A stretch of DNA of 64,000 nucleotides from Drosophila miranda. Lineage: Eukaryota > Arthropoda > Insecta > Diptera > Drosophilidae. A program made the translations under genes and the position numbers. This document shows, one piece after another, positions 34,854 through 46,300 of this stretch (positions are counted from its first letter, which is position 1; each line of letters starts with the position of its first letter). Under the pieces are notes generated by a model. That model was not told the origin of the DNA. It was given only the letters and a program-made list of their open reading frames with translations, and searched no databases. The stretch covers positions 12,338,001 through 12,402,000 of the forward strand of contig NC_046677.1 of the NCBI RefSeq assembly GCF_003369915.1. The letters run 5' to 3'.

Positions 34854-36670
34854 ATGTGTTGTATTGCTTTATTATTTCTATTGGGTCTATTCTCGCATAT
34901 ATCGCTGGCTAAAAGCTTGGTGAGTATATCAACGTAAGAGATGTGATAGAAAGCGAAAATATCCAATTAACATAATCACAGATGGAACCAGATCCTGGCT
35001 GCACCGACGTCTGCCTAAAATCCTTAAAATCAGTCTTGGATCAGCAGCTTATGATGCAACTGCAGATGAAAAACATTGAAAATAATTTAAGGACCCAACA
35101 GAATTGGGTTGAAAATCTAATGAATCATGAAGACAAACTGGAGAACAGACAAAAACTAGATGCAATCGAATCCAGACTAAAAAAAAATGAGGATATCTCA
35201 TCGACGCAATTGGAAAGATTGGACAGTGTAGAACATAAATTACTTGAACGCCAAAGAATGGATGTTTCGGGACAGAAAGGGCTGTTGGAAATGATCGAAA
35301 AAGAGAAACAACACTTGTCAGACCAGCAGGAAAAAAACGATTCCGAAATAGGCACATGTAGCAAAAGACTGGGCGGAATAGAGAAACAGATCATAGAGCA
35401 GCAGGAGAGGGCTGCTTTGGGGGAAAGCTCATCTACCGAGAGACTTGAAAAATTAGAAGACAAACAGCGACAGCTGGCTTTGGGTGCACAGCAGATGCTT
35501 GAGAGACTAGGCCAAATAGAAAAGCAGATCGCAGTCGAACATGCGAAGGGGCAACTCGAAAGGCTAGAGCAAGAGTTGACGCGACGAGGCAAAAACGCTT
35601 CTTATTTAGACAAATATCGGGATAGACTAACTGTAATGGAGAAAGAGTTCTTAGGGCAAGAAGCAACGGGTTCTTCTAACGAAACCTCAGTTACGACGAA
35701 GTTCGCCAACTTAGAACAACAATTGTCTGTCCAACAAACAAAACATATATCTGAAGACGCCGCGACAAGGGAGAGAATAGACAAATTAGAGAAAGACTTT
35801 ACCTACAAACAGCAAAAGATCGAGTCGGAGGCAAGTAAGTCGGCAAAGGTGCTAAACGGGGTAAAGAATCAATTAACAGACCATCAAACGATGCTTGAAA
35901 ATGAGGAAAAGAAACTGTCGGACTCACAGATAAAACTGTCCAAGCTCCAGGATCAATTGACGAATCAACAGAAAAAAGTTTCTACCCACGAGACAGCCAT
36001 TAAGGAGTCAGAGTCCAAACTAAAAACACTGTGGAAAAACAGATTCGTCGCGGTTCAGAAAAATGGCTCTGAAGGCAGTAAGCTGATAGATGTGGTAAAC
36101 GGGCTCAAAAATCAGTTTGCAGGCCATCAAACGAAGCTTGAAAATGATGACAAGAAACTGTTGGACTCACAGGCAAAACTGTCCAAGCTCCAGGATCAAT
36201 TGAAGAATCAACAGAAGAAAATGTCTGCCCACGAGGCAGCTATTAAGGAGTCCGAGTCAAAAATAAAAACACTGTGGAAGAACCGGCTCGTAATGTTTCA
36301 GAAACTCGGCTCAAAATATTATTATTTCGAGAGGACTGAGAAACTAAACTGGACAGATGCTCGGGATAGATGCCAAGAGCTGGGCAGCCACCTGGCTAGC
36401 CTGCAAGATCAGCAGGAGTTCGATATAGTGACAAAAGATTTATACGACGTTTTCTACTACTGGGTGGATGTCAATGATATTGAAACAGAAGGTGTGTACA
36501 TGTCTAGTACTACTGGGAAGAAGGCAAATTTCTTGAAATGGAGACAAACCCCAGATGACTGGAACGGCAAGGAAGATTGCGTAGAGCTGGCCTATGAGAG
36601 TAAGGCAAATGCAATGGGCATGAATGATATACATTGTTCGGAAAAACACATGTACATATGTGAAAAGTAG
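34854..36670 (+). CDS. Secreted coiled-coil C-type lectin
   Basis: The CDS joins 34854-34919 and 34982-36670: 584 residues. The ATG at 34854 starts a signal peptide (CCIALLFLLGLFSHISLA); the frame is open to an earlier ATG at 34731, but that start would bury it. Residues about 35-460 are a long coiled coil rich in Gln, Glu, Lys and Leu, with units like KLEDQLxNQQKK and several possible N-glycosylation sites. It includes two adjacent copies of about 80 residues. Residues about 465-584 form a C-type lectin domain with conserved WTDARDRCQELGSHLASL, DCVELAY and HCSEKHMYICEK, and four cysteines in the usual places. The carbohydrate-site tripeptide is TPD rather than EPN or QPD, so sugar preference cannot be assigned. 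Fly lectins of this layout are often expressed in fat body or male accessory glands; that is family knowledge. I cannot name a one-to-one orthologue. Confidence 0.88.
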
Positions 36671-36980
36671 TCGGATGGGGAGAGGGCGGTGGTGAAATTG
36701 CTTTACCTTAGCTCTAAGTGTGCCAAATGTTTTCACTTTTCACTTAAGAGCGCCTAACGAAGCTCAAATTAGAAATCATTAAAAAAGTAGTTGTTTCTTT
36801 CTTTTTAATTTTATTACCACGAGAACGATTGTTAATAGACTTGTAACATTTAGATACAGATAAGCTGTAAAAACAAAGAAATCTACTCGTAAAACGTTTT
36901 TTGTGCTGGTTAGGAGCTACAAGAAATAAAAGAATATGTTGGTGGTTTCATGGCACACGGATGTCACGAGAAAGGTTGAT

Positions 36981-38511
36981 TTAATGATCGCCCCCAGACT
37001 TGGCATCTTCCGATTTGGAATCTCCCTGGGCACGTTTGAACGAATACTGCATGTAGTCACTGCGCGTGGCTGCCTCGTACTCCTGCACGAGGCTATCAAC
37101 TGTCTCACGGGACTCATCCAGCTCGTTGAGATCATCTTTGAAGATGTCTTCACGTCGGAATTGATCTAGAAAAGCGCCTCGTTTACGTAGCTTGTCATAT
37201 TGATTCAGGGCCCGCTCAAATAGCGAACAGATACTGGTATGGTTGGCCAACATCAGGCCAGACACGCGATGGTTGCTTTGAACGTAGGGCGAACAGCGGG
37301 ACAGGGCCACCTGGATTGAGGTTGGTCCCCAGGGTATAAACTGGGCCATCTTTCGATCACGAATGCGCTGTAGCGACTTGTGCACTTGGCTAGGATCCAC
37401 CTCGCCCTGGATGATGTTAAGTATAGATATGTAGCAATGATGGTTTGTCTTGTCAGGGCCAGTGGACACCATCATGTTCTTAGGCTGTAGCAGACGACGC
37501 ATTACATCTAAGACGGTCGTTTTGCGAATGTTGACCGTTTGCTGATTGTTCACATCCGAGGCGCTGGTCAGAGGCGTGTACCCCGTCATCAGAAAATGCA
37601 ACTGGGGTGTGGGTATCAAGGACGCCATAAGCCCGATGAGATTGTTGTTCATATACGACGGGTACCGCAACGTGGTTGTGCTTACGCTCATAATGGTTGA
37701 CACTAGATTGTTGATTTGCGAGAAGCTGGGATTCTGGATATGCAAACGATCGCAAGCTATGCGATTGAGGGCTGTATTGTCCAGGACGACCACACTGTCC
37801 GCAGCACTGGTTAGACGTCTCAGTGTCAGCAATGAGTTGTACGGCTGAACAACAACATCGCTTATCTCATCCTGATTGGGAAACACACTGAACGTCTGTA
37901 TGAGCTTCTTGGGATAACGATCTGCCAGCCGTTCCATGATAAAGGACCCCATGCCAGAGCCAGTACCACCTGCAATGGAATGACAGAGTATGAATCCTTC
38001 AAGGGAATCACTTCCGTCGGCTTCTCTGTCGATTATGTCAAATATTTCCTCTTGCAACTTTTCACCCTGACTATAGCCAGACGCCCAATTATTGCCAGCC
38101 CCGCCACCATGCTTCGATAAATACACGTTCTCTGGATTGTAGAGCTGCGGGAAATGAACTCATTAAGCTTTGAATTTGTAATCTATTTAATCCATATTTT
38201 ACCTTTGCATATGAAGAGCCCATTATTGTATTGATCACCCTGGGCTCCAGGTCAAGAAGCACCGCACGCGGTATGTAGTGGTCGTCATCAGCCTGGTAGA
38301 AGAATACATCTTTGCGGTCCATGCCTTCGGTAGCGAAGTCCTCTAAAACGCCGCTTGGCGAAATCCCATGTTCCATGCACAAACGTTTCCAAAACTCGAA
38401 CCCAACTGCCCGATGAGTTTATTTAATTGGCATGTACACAACTATGCGTAATTGTTACTCACTTTGATTGCCGCATTGGCCCAGCTGCAAAGTAATTATT
38501 TCGCTTGGCAT
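36981..38511 (-). CDS. gammaTub23C: Gamma-tubulin
   Basis: Gamma-tubulin nucleates microtubules at centrosomes as part of gamma-tubulin ring complexes. The CDS joins, in minus order, 38511-38463, 38405-38203 and 38144-36981: 471 residues, close to the 475 of the D. melanogaster gene I recall. The start reads [16 protein letters not shown] across the first splice (CAA A|TT GGG). Gamma-specific features include [11 protein letters not shown], [20 protein letters not shown] across the second junction, the GTP-binding loop [11 protein letters not shown], and [18 protein letters not shown]. The segment after GYTPLT carries [12 protein letters not shown], which looks a few residues longer than in D. 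melanogaster. The C-terminal tail is Asp/Lys/Ser-rich and variable in the family. The gene is divergent from Rrp1. Choice of the 23C paralogue over 37C rests on its neighbours Rrp1, Ts and Rbp9. Confidence 0.95.
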
Positions 38512-39137
38512 TTTTATATGCAAACGCAAGTGCCAAAGCCGCTGTATATCCTGCCAAGCCTAAGTTCTGTGGCCGTATAGTAAATTTGTTGCCCTGGCAA
38601 TTGAACTACAGCATTCACAAACGCACAAGTAAGGACATTGAGACAATTATTTAAACAATTCGCACAGCCGCGGTGCTACAGCAAATATTTTTTAGTAAGT
38701 AGTGTTGGGTAACGATAGTGTATTGGTGTAAGGCGACGAAATCGCGCGGGTCGGTTAATATAATACGGTTTTCAGATACCTGATGGCCTTAAAACAATCT
38801 TTACACCGAAATGCTTAAATTGATTTTAAGTCAAATAATTGCTATTGAGAAAATTTTGTGGAGCACAATACAATGAATTAACTATATATCTCCATTACGC
38901 AGAAGTACGAATCTCACATTTGTGACGTCACACAGTTCACCCTGTGTCACCTCACATATTTTGAAAATGAGACGGTATACTTCGGTATATTTATGAGAGT
39001 CTGACCGTATATTTTATTGCCGGCTTCTTGCAGAATAGTGGCGTCGTTGCCCGCGCAGAGTTTTTTGTGTCCGCACACAATCAAGAAATACATTTTTTTC
39101 TTTAAAAATCGACCAGAAATATTCATAATATAATAAA
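38512..39137. promoter_or_regulatory. Divergent promoter, gammaTub23C / Rrp1
   Basis: The 626 bp between the two starts carries, on the Rrp1 side, a CRE palindrome TGACGTCA at 38923-38930 and an exact Ohler motif 6 (TTCGGTATATTT) at 38981-38992, with a second GACCGTATATTTTA near 39002. A short inverted arrangement around TGTGACGTCACACAG extends the CRE symmetry. The motif 6 sits about 150 bp before the Rrp1 ATG. Confidence 0.6.
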
Positions 39138-41322
39138 ATGCCCCGCTCCAAGGCCACAAAAAAACCAGTAGAGGAGGCACTAGAGCTCTCTGATGCTACA
39201 ACAAATGGAAGTGTCGTTGAAGAAAAAGCCGGGACTACAGATGCTGATGCCAAAGTTCTGACGAAGGGGAAGCCACGCGCAAAAAAAACATCGAAGAAAA
39301 CTGCAGCCGAAAACCCAGAGCCAGACGACGATGAAAACTCGCAGCCCTCCGCTGCACGTGGCGGTAGTAAGAAGCAGTACAAGGAGGAAGAGGAGAACGC
39401 CGGAAAAGTGCCAAAGGATTCGAAAGGGCGTCCTCCGAAGGATGCAAATGAAGAACCGGCCCCAAAATCTAGCGGAGCAGTCAGTTCTCGGGCCAAAAAG
39501 GAAAAACAGCCTGCTGCTGAAAAAGAGGAAGAACCAGCACCGTCCAAGGGACGTGCCAAGAGAGGAAAAGCGGCAGCTGTCGAGGAATCGGCTCCGAAGG
39601 AAACAAAAGCCCGGGGACGTAAGAGGAAGGACCCTTCAGAAGACGCTAATGCGGTGGTAGAAGAAGCAGAACCGCCAAAACAACGAGCAAAAAAAGAACA
39701 ACCACCCTTGATCGCACCAGAGCCAGCGCAGAAGGGAAAGGAAAATAAAACTGAGACACAAGCCAAACGGCCCCGAGCTAACAAGCGTCTGGCAGATTCG
39801 GAAATAGCCGAGGTTCTTGAGGAAGAAGAATTGGCTCCAGAGCCGCCAAAGGCTACTAATAAGCGAACTAAGAAAGCGAAAGCTGGTGAAAACGGTGTCC
39901 GAGCTGAGCTTGTGCCAGTAGGGGACTCGAAGACTTCTGAGCTCACGGAGGAAGCAACAGCAGATGCTGTCCCCACGAAGGCCACCAACAAGCGAACTAA
40001 AAAATCAAAAGAAACCGAAGCTGTGCTGCCATCTGAGCCTATGCAGGCAGCAAAGCCAACTAAGCAGAGAGCCAAAAAGGAAATCAGGGAGGAACCCGAA
40101 CCAGCAACCAGCAAAAAACGGACTCAGAAGGCCTCCGCTAAAAAGGAGAAGGAGGAGTTAGCAGAGCCTGCAGAAAGCAAGCCAGGTTGGCGGGAATTAA
40201 ATATAATACATAATTGCACACATTTCTAACCAGATTTAACTATTTTCCAGTTCGCGGTCGAAAAAAACCCGCCACCGCCACCAAATCTGAAGCTGCTGAA
40301 GATGATGCGGTTGATGGGTCGAAAAGTATGTTGGTGGAGCCCACCGGGTGCGGTGCCGGTGCAGTATTGAAAAGCTTGCACAACGTGCTCAACTTTTGTT
40401 TTCCAGCATCCAAGACCAAAAAAGTGGAGAAGGCAGGAGAAGCCAAAGTAAACTTGGATAAAGCTGACTTTGCCCTGCCAGCCGAAAAGGTATTCAATTT
40501 TAAAATCTCCAGCTGGAACGTAGCTGGGCTAAGGGCATGGCTCAAGAAGGACGGTCTTCAGAGTTTGGCTCTCGAGGAGCCAGACATATTTTGTCTGCAA
40601 GTAAGTCCGCACCGAACGCCTTTAGCAGCACATTATTAATCACATCACCATTTTTGTTGAAGGAAACAAAGTGCTCAAATGATCAACTGCCCGAAGAAGT
40701 GACACACGTGCCGGGCTATCATCCGTACTGGTTGTGCATGCCAGGCGGCTATGCTGGGGTGGCCATATACAGCAAAATTATGCCCATTAACGTCGAGTAC
40801 GGCATTGGAAACGAGGAGTTTGATGATGTGGGACGCATGATAACAGCGGAGTATGAAAAGTTCTTTTTGATAAATGTCTATGTCCCAAATTCGGGTCGCA
40901 AGCTGGTTAACTTGGAGGCTCGCATGCGTTGGGAGAAACTTTTCCAGTCCTATGTGCAGAAGCTCGACGCTTTGAAGGCGGTCGTCATCTGTGGGGACAT
41001 GAATGTTTCGCATAACGAAATCGATTTGGAAAATCCCAAGACGAACACCAAAAATGCTGGCTTCACCAAAGAGGAGCGCGATAAGATGACTGAGCTGCTT
41101 GGGCTAGGATTCGTGGATACCTTCAGGCACTTGTATCCCGACAAAAAGGGAGCCTACACATACTGGACTTACATGTCCAACGCACGCGCTCGCAATGTAG
41201 GGTGGCGTCTCGACTACTGCATTGTCTCCGAACGATTTGTCTCGCGGGTAGTAGACCATGTGATCCGGAAGCAGCTCCTTGGAAGCGATCATTGCCCAAT
41301 TACTGTATTCCTAAATATTTAG
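39138..41322 (+). CDS. Rrp1: Recombination repair protein 1, AP endonuclease / 3' exonuclease
   Basis: Rrp1 cuts DNA at abasic sites and removes blocked 3' ends in base excision repair; the fly protein also has strand-transfer activity through its N-terminal extension. The CDS joins 39138-40185, 40251-40325, 40407-40600 and 40663-41322: 658 residues, near the 679 known in D. melanogaster. Residues 1-400 are a Lys/Ala/Glu-rich disordered tail with RAKKE and NKRTKK repeats. From about 405 the exonuclease III/APE1 domain follows: FKISSWNVAGLRAW, CLQETKC with the metal-binding Glu, NVYVPNSG, the GDMNVSHNEIDL loop, the RLDYCIVS turn and the terminal GSDHCPI with the catalytic Asp-His pair. The 81 nt intron at 40326-40406 is in frame and stop-free, so retention would add 27 residues; I call it an intron because of GTATGT and the TTTTGTTTTCCAG acceptor. 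Confidence 0.95.
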
Positions 41323-42157
41323 ACGTAAAGCTAAACTAATTTTTTTTTATAGTGGCAAACTTTTTTCCACTTAATTTTTTGTTTGTTTTTATTTGTACGG
41401 ATTAATTTCGACCTTTTTTCCTCATATAATTGTACCGTCTGTCCTATTTTGTTATATGCGGCAGACACGTATGTATACATTCTGTTGTAGATCGACCAGT
41501 TTCGGTATTTAAATAAAAAAAAAATAAAAATAGAAAATAGCGTAATAAGCAGCGTATCGATGCAAAAATTTGGAAACAGCAGAGAACGCTGGCGTTGACT
41601 GAATTTGTACAAAAAACGGTGGGGCTAAAACATTGAACCATTGCATTTTTTACCCAAAACGTTTTGTTTTTAGATGCTCCTGTTTTCATTCTCTCATCGG
41701 CTCTGGCAAACAAAAATTTATAAAATTTCCTTTATTTTTTGAACCAAAAAGACAGCAGAAAGTGCGCAAGGTAAGACGGTCCAGACATCTTAGATGCAAC
41801 CCCAGGGTATTACCATATGGTTTACAAACTGTGAGTAACATCAAAATCGAACAAACGTAACTAAAAGCGCTAACCATATGCTGAAAGGCAATGATAACTA
41901 AACGTTTTGCACCACTAGACTCCTATGTAAAAAAAACAGACTTTTGCCCAAAACTCAATAACTCAACCCAGTGTAAAAGATGGTTATGGAAGAATTATAA
42001 ATTCATTAATTTCATGTTTTAGTGTCTACAAAAATTACAAAGTTTCTTTTTTACTATATATTATAAAACAATTTGCTTAACCATCCATGGAACCGTGAAC
42101 TGTGACTCAATGCATGACTGGGACTATCGGAAAATATTTTTATGGTGCACATCTCTA
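41323..42157. other. Rrp1 3' UTR and intergenic DNA before Ts
   Basis: AT-rich DNA with an AATAAA at 41512-41517, about 190 bp after the Rrp1 stop. Short open frames on both strands (60-93 codons) overlap each other and show no family features. Confidence 0.45.
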
Positions 42158-42167
42158 TCCCGCCAAA
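42158..42167 (-). promoter_or_regulatory. E2F-type site upstream of Ts
   Basis: TCCCGCCAAA, read on the minus strand as TTTGGCGGGA, is the classic E2F/DP recognition sequence. It lies 57-66 bp before the Ts ATG, close to where a start site would be. Thymidylate synthase is a standard G1/S E2F target in animals, so function here is plausible. Occupancy is inferred. Confidence 0.6.
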
Positions 42168-42223
42168 AAAATCGCGTTTTTTTTTAACTTTTCTTAGTTT
42201 TCGTTAAATATTGGAATAGAGTA

Positions 42224-43274
<1,051 letters not shown>

Positions 43275-43359
43275 AAATGCTACTTCTAATAACTGTATTA
43301 CCTGAAATATTGGCTGAACTTGTAAAATTGTTAAATCTCAATCCATAATAAATAAATTC

Positions 43360-46300
43360 ACTGATTCACGCTGTCACAGCTCAATGACTTCGCAGTTGTA
43401 GTGGGAGATAGAGGTTGAGTTTGAGGTAATTGAAACTTCTTAGCAGCTTCTGTTTTTCAGTCACTAGTCGACTGGAGGAATACCCCTCCAAATGTCAATT
43501 TTAGTACGTACTAGAGGTCCATTCATGCATGCGTACTCTGTGCAAAACTTCAACCACAAAAATAGCTTTTTCTTCTCAAAAGTTGACAACACAGATTGCT
43601 GCCCAAATGTAGTGGCAAAAAAATAGAATGTATTCGAATGGATTCGAAAACAGCCCCTCACTCAACTCATTTAATTTGTGCCAATTCGTTTGAATATTGC
43701 TGAGCTCATCCAGCACGTCATCGCACGCATTTACTGGAACTCTATCGGCGGAGCATTCGAAATCATTTAATACTTACATTTGCAATGCATTTACACGTGG
43801 CAGCCGTCGCTATGCATAGCATACTGGATAGAATGGATAGACTTCAGAGTTTCTTTGTGCCTAGAATGTCAAAAAATTGCGGGAAATTGTAGGGCATAGT
43901 CTTTAAACACATCATTTCATAGCTTTATTGGAATAAATTGTTGGTTTCATTCATCGTGTGTCGCGTGTGTTTGTTGTTGTTTTGTAAATTCTCAGTGTAA
44001 TCCATAATGAAGTTAATTGATTCTTAATAAATCTTGCACAGAGTATACCATAAATATGCTATATAAATTTGCTTGATTTTATCGCACACAATATTGTGAT
44101 TTTTGGTTTTGGTTTCTTGGTTTCTTGGTATCGTCTTTAAGTTTAATTTATAATGAAAATTCGAAGAAAATCGCTTAAGGTCTTCTGTCCATATGAAAGA
44201 ACTCGACTCGACAATAATTCAATATATAATTTATGCACGTTAATTAAATTGGAGTAATTGTTTCGGTTTCGTTTCATTTCGTTTCGTTTCGGTTTTGTCT
44301 GTGATGATTAAAGATAAATACATATTTGCTACTACAATACGATACGGTTCACCAATATTTTGACTATGTTTATAACGACGAGAAAGAAACTTGACTTGCA
44401 TAGTTTTCGTATATAATATGTGGCATAATACATACGAGTACATACATACATATATTGTATAAGCTAACCCATAGACAAATAGAAATTAGATGGAATTATT
44501 ATAATCTCTTATGTGAAATTCAATATGTTATTTAAACTTATGTTGAGCTTGAAAGAGCGAATGCCACTAAGGTTCTGAGTTGAGTTTAGATTCCATATTC
44601 CGTATTTCATATATCTTTCTTTTCCATTTCTTCAATTTTGGCTAAACGCAGCTTAGTGCCGCTTAATGCCTTGCCCTTGCATTCGACTTGCGTTTAACAA
44701 TAGTGCTTAAAATTAGTACCTTTGACTAAGTTCTTTTCGACTAAGATTTGGTTTTTAATTAATTTATAATATACTTTTAGTTTTATTTGTATTTCTTCAA
44801 CATTTAAACATATAGAGAGAGCATCTTTCCATCGTTACCTTGCCGATGACGACGCGCGTCCAGAAAATGGTTTGGTTTGTGTGTGTGTGTTTTTTTTTCT
44901 AATCTGTTCGATAGCCGGGTCTTGAGGGAGGATGTTGGAGCAGAAACAAAGATCTGATCTGGACTTTTAAAAGAATCGTGAAGCGCCAAAAAAAATTAAA
45001 AACTGCTCAAATAGCATGCTATTTTAGCAGGAGCTTTCACTACAAGTTCTGTTGCTCTTCCTATTCCATTTCGTTTTAACCATAGTCTTAAAATTTATCT
45101 AGCATCCTCCCGTTCCATTCAACAGATCTTGCAGGAAGCGCCCCTGGAAAAGGTTAGAGGTGCCCACAAGCCGTCAATTACCATCGATTCTTAGCACATT
45201 TCTCGAATAGGTCATATCTGTAAGTAAGTTCCTTTTGGGAGGGGGGCTTTGCTATCCAACATTTATTTAGGTGAGATTACAATAGTAGAGAAAAGAGTGC
45301 CTGTGTGTGTTAGCGTGTGTTTGCGTGTGTTGTGTGTGAGAGAAACAGACATTTAAAGAGAGAGAGGGCGCTGCAGGCTTCCACGTTCGCTTCCGCTTCC
45401 GATTAGAAGCCTGCAGGCAATTGCACAACCTTATTGGCTCCAAAACGCGAATGTGCCTCTAGAAACGACAAACAGATCAATCAATCAATCAATCAATCAA
45501 TCATGCATTATCTTTACATACTCGTACTTCTTTGGTTTTTTGTTTCGTTTGGTTTGGTTTGGTTTGGTTTTGGTGTAAAAGTATAAAAGTGTACCGTTTA
45601 TAAGCCTTTCTCACTTGTTTGTTAGTTAAAATTTGTGGTAACTTTTCATATTTTTGTTTTTTGTTTTTGTTTTGGTTTTTCGATTTCGTTCTCTTCGGCG
45701 AGACTGCTTCTCGTACTTCGTTTCTCAAGATATGCGCTTTGTTTTCTATTTTTCTTCGTCTTCTCTAAATGTTAACATTATTGCGTTTTTATGTAAAAAT
45801 TATAAATTTGCTCGTTCCATTTGTGGTTTAGTTCTTTGTATTCTTTCTTTTTTTTTGTAGTATTTTCTCGATTCCTTAGTCTTTTCTGCATTTAGTTAAA
45901 CGTTCTGTTATCAGTGATCCTCAGCGGACTTTGTTCTTTACGTATGTTTCTCATGACGTTACGTTCCCACGTATTTCCCTTTCCTTTCCTTCCCTTCATC
46001 GACGTTTTGCTTTGTTTTGTATATTATTGTGCGGTGTTTTTGTTCGTTACCATACCCATTAAGTATATAATATGTATATATAATATAATATATTGTATAT
46101 ATAGTACTCATGTATATATTTAAATTTTTAAAATACTTTCTTGGTTTTCTTCGGGCTTCCTCGCCTCCTCTTCGGTCTTCTCTGTCTTCTGTTTCTCCCT
46201 TACTATAAAACATTTCCTCTTAAAAAATGTATATAATCGATTGCTTTTGTTGTTGTTCGGGTTTTACTTTTACAATACTTTTATTCTTAATTGCATTATG

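Noticed and set aside
39014-40114. 366-codon open frame antisense to Rrp1
   Set aside because: It is Ser/Ala/Phe-rich, the complement of the Lys/Glu/Ala-rich Rrp1 tail, and has no family features.
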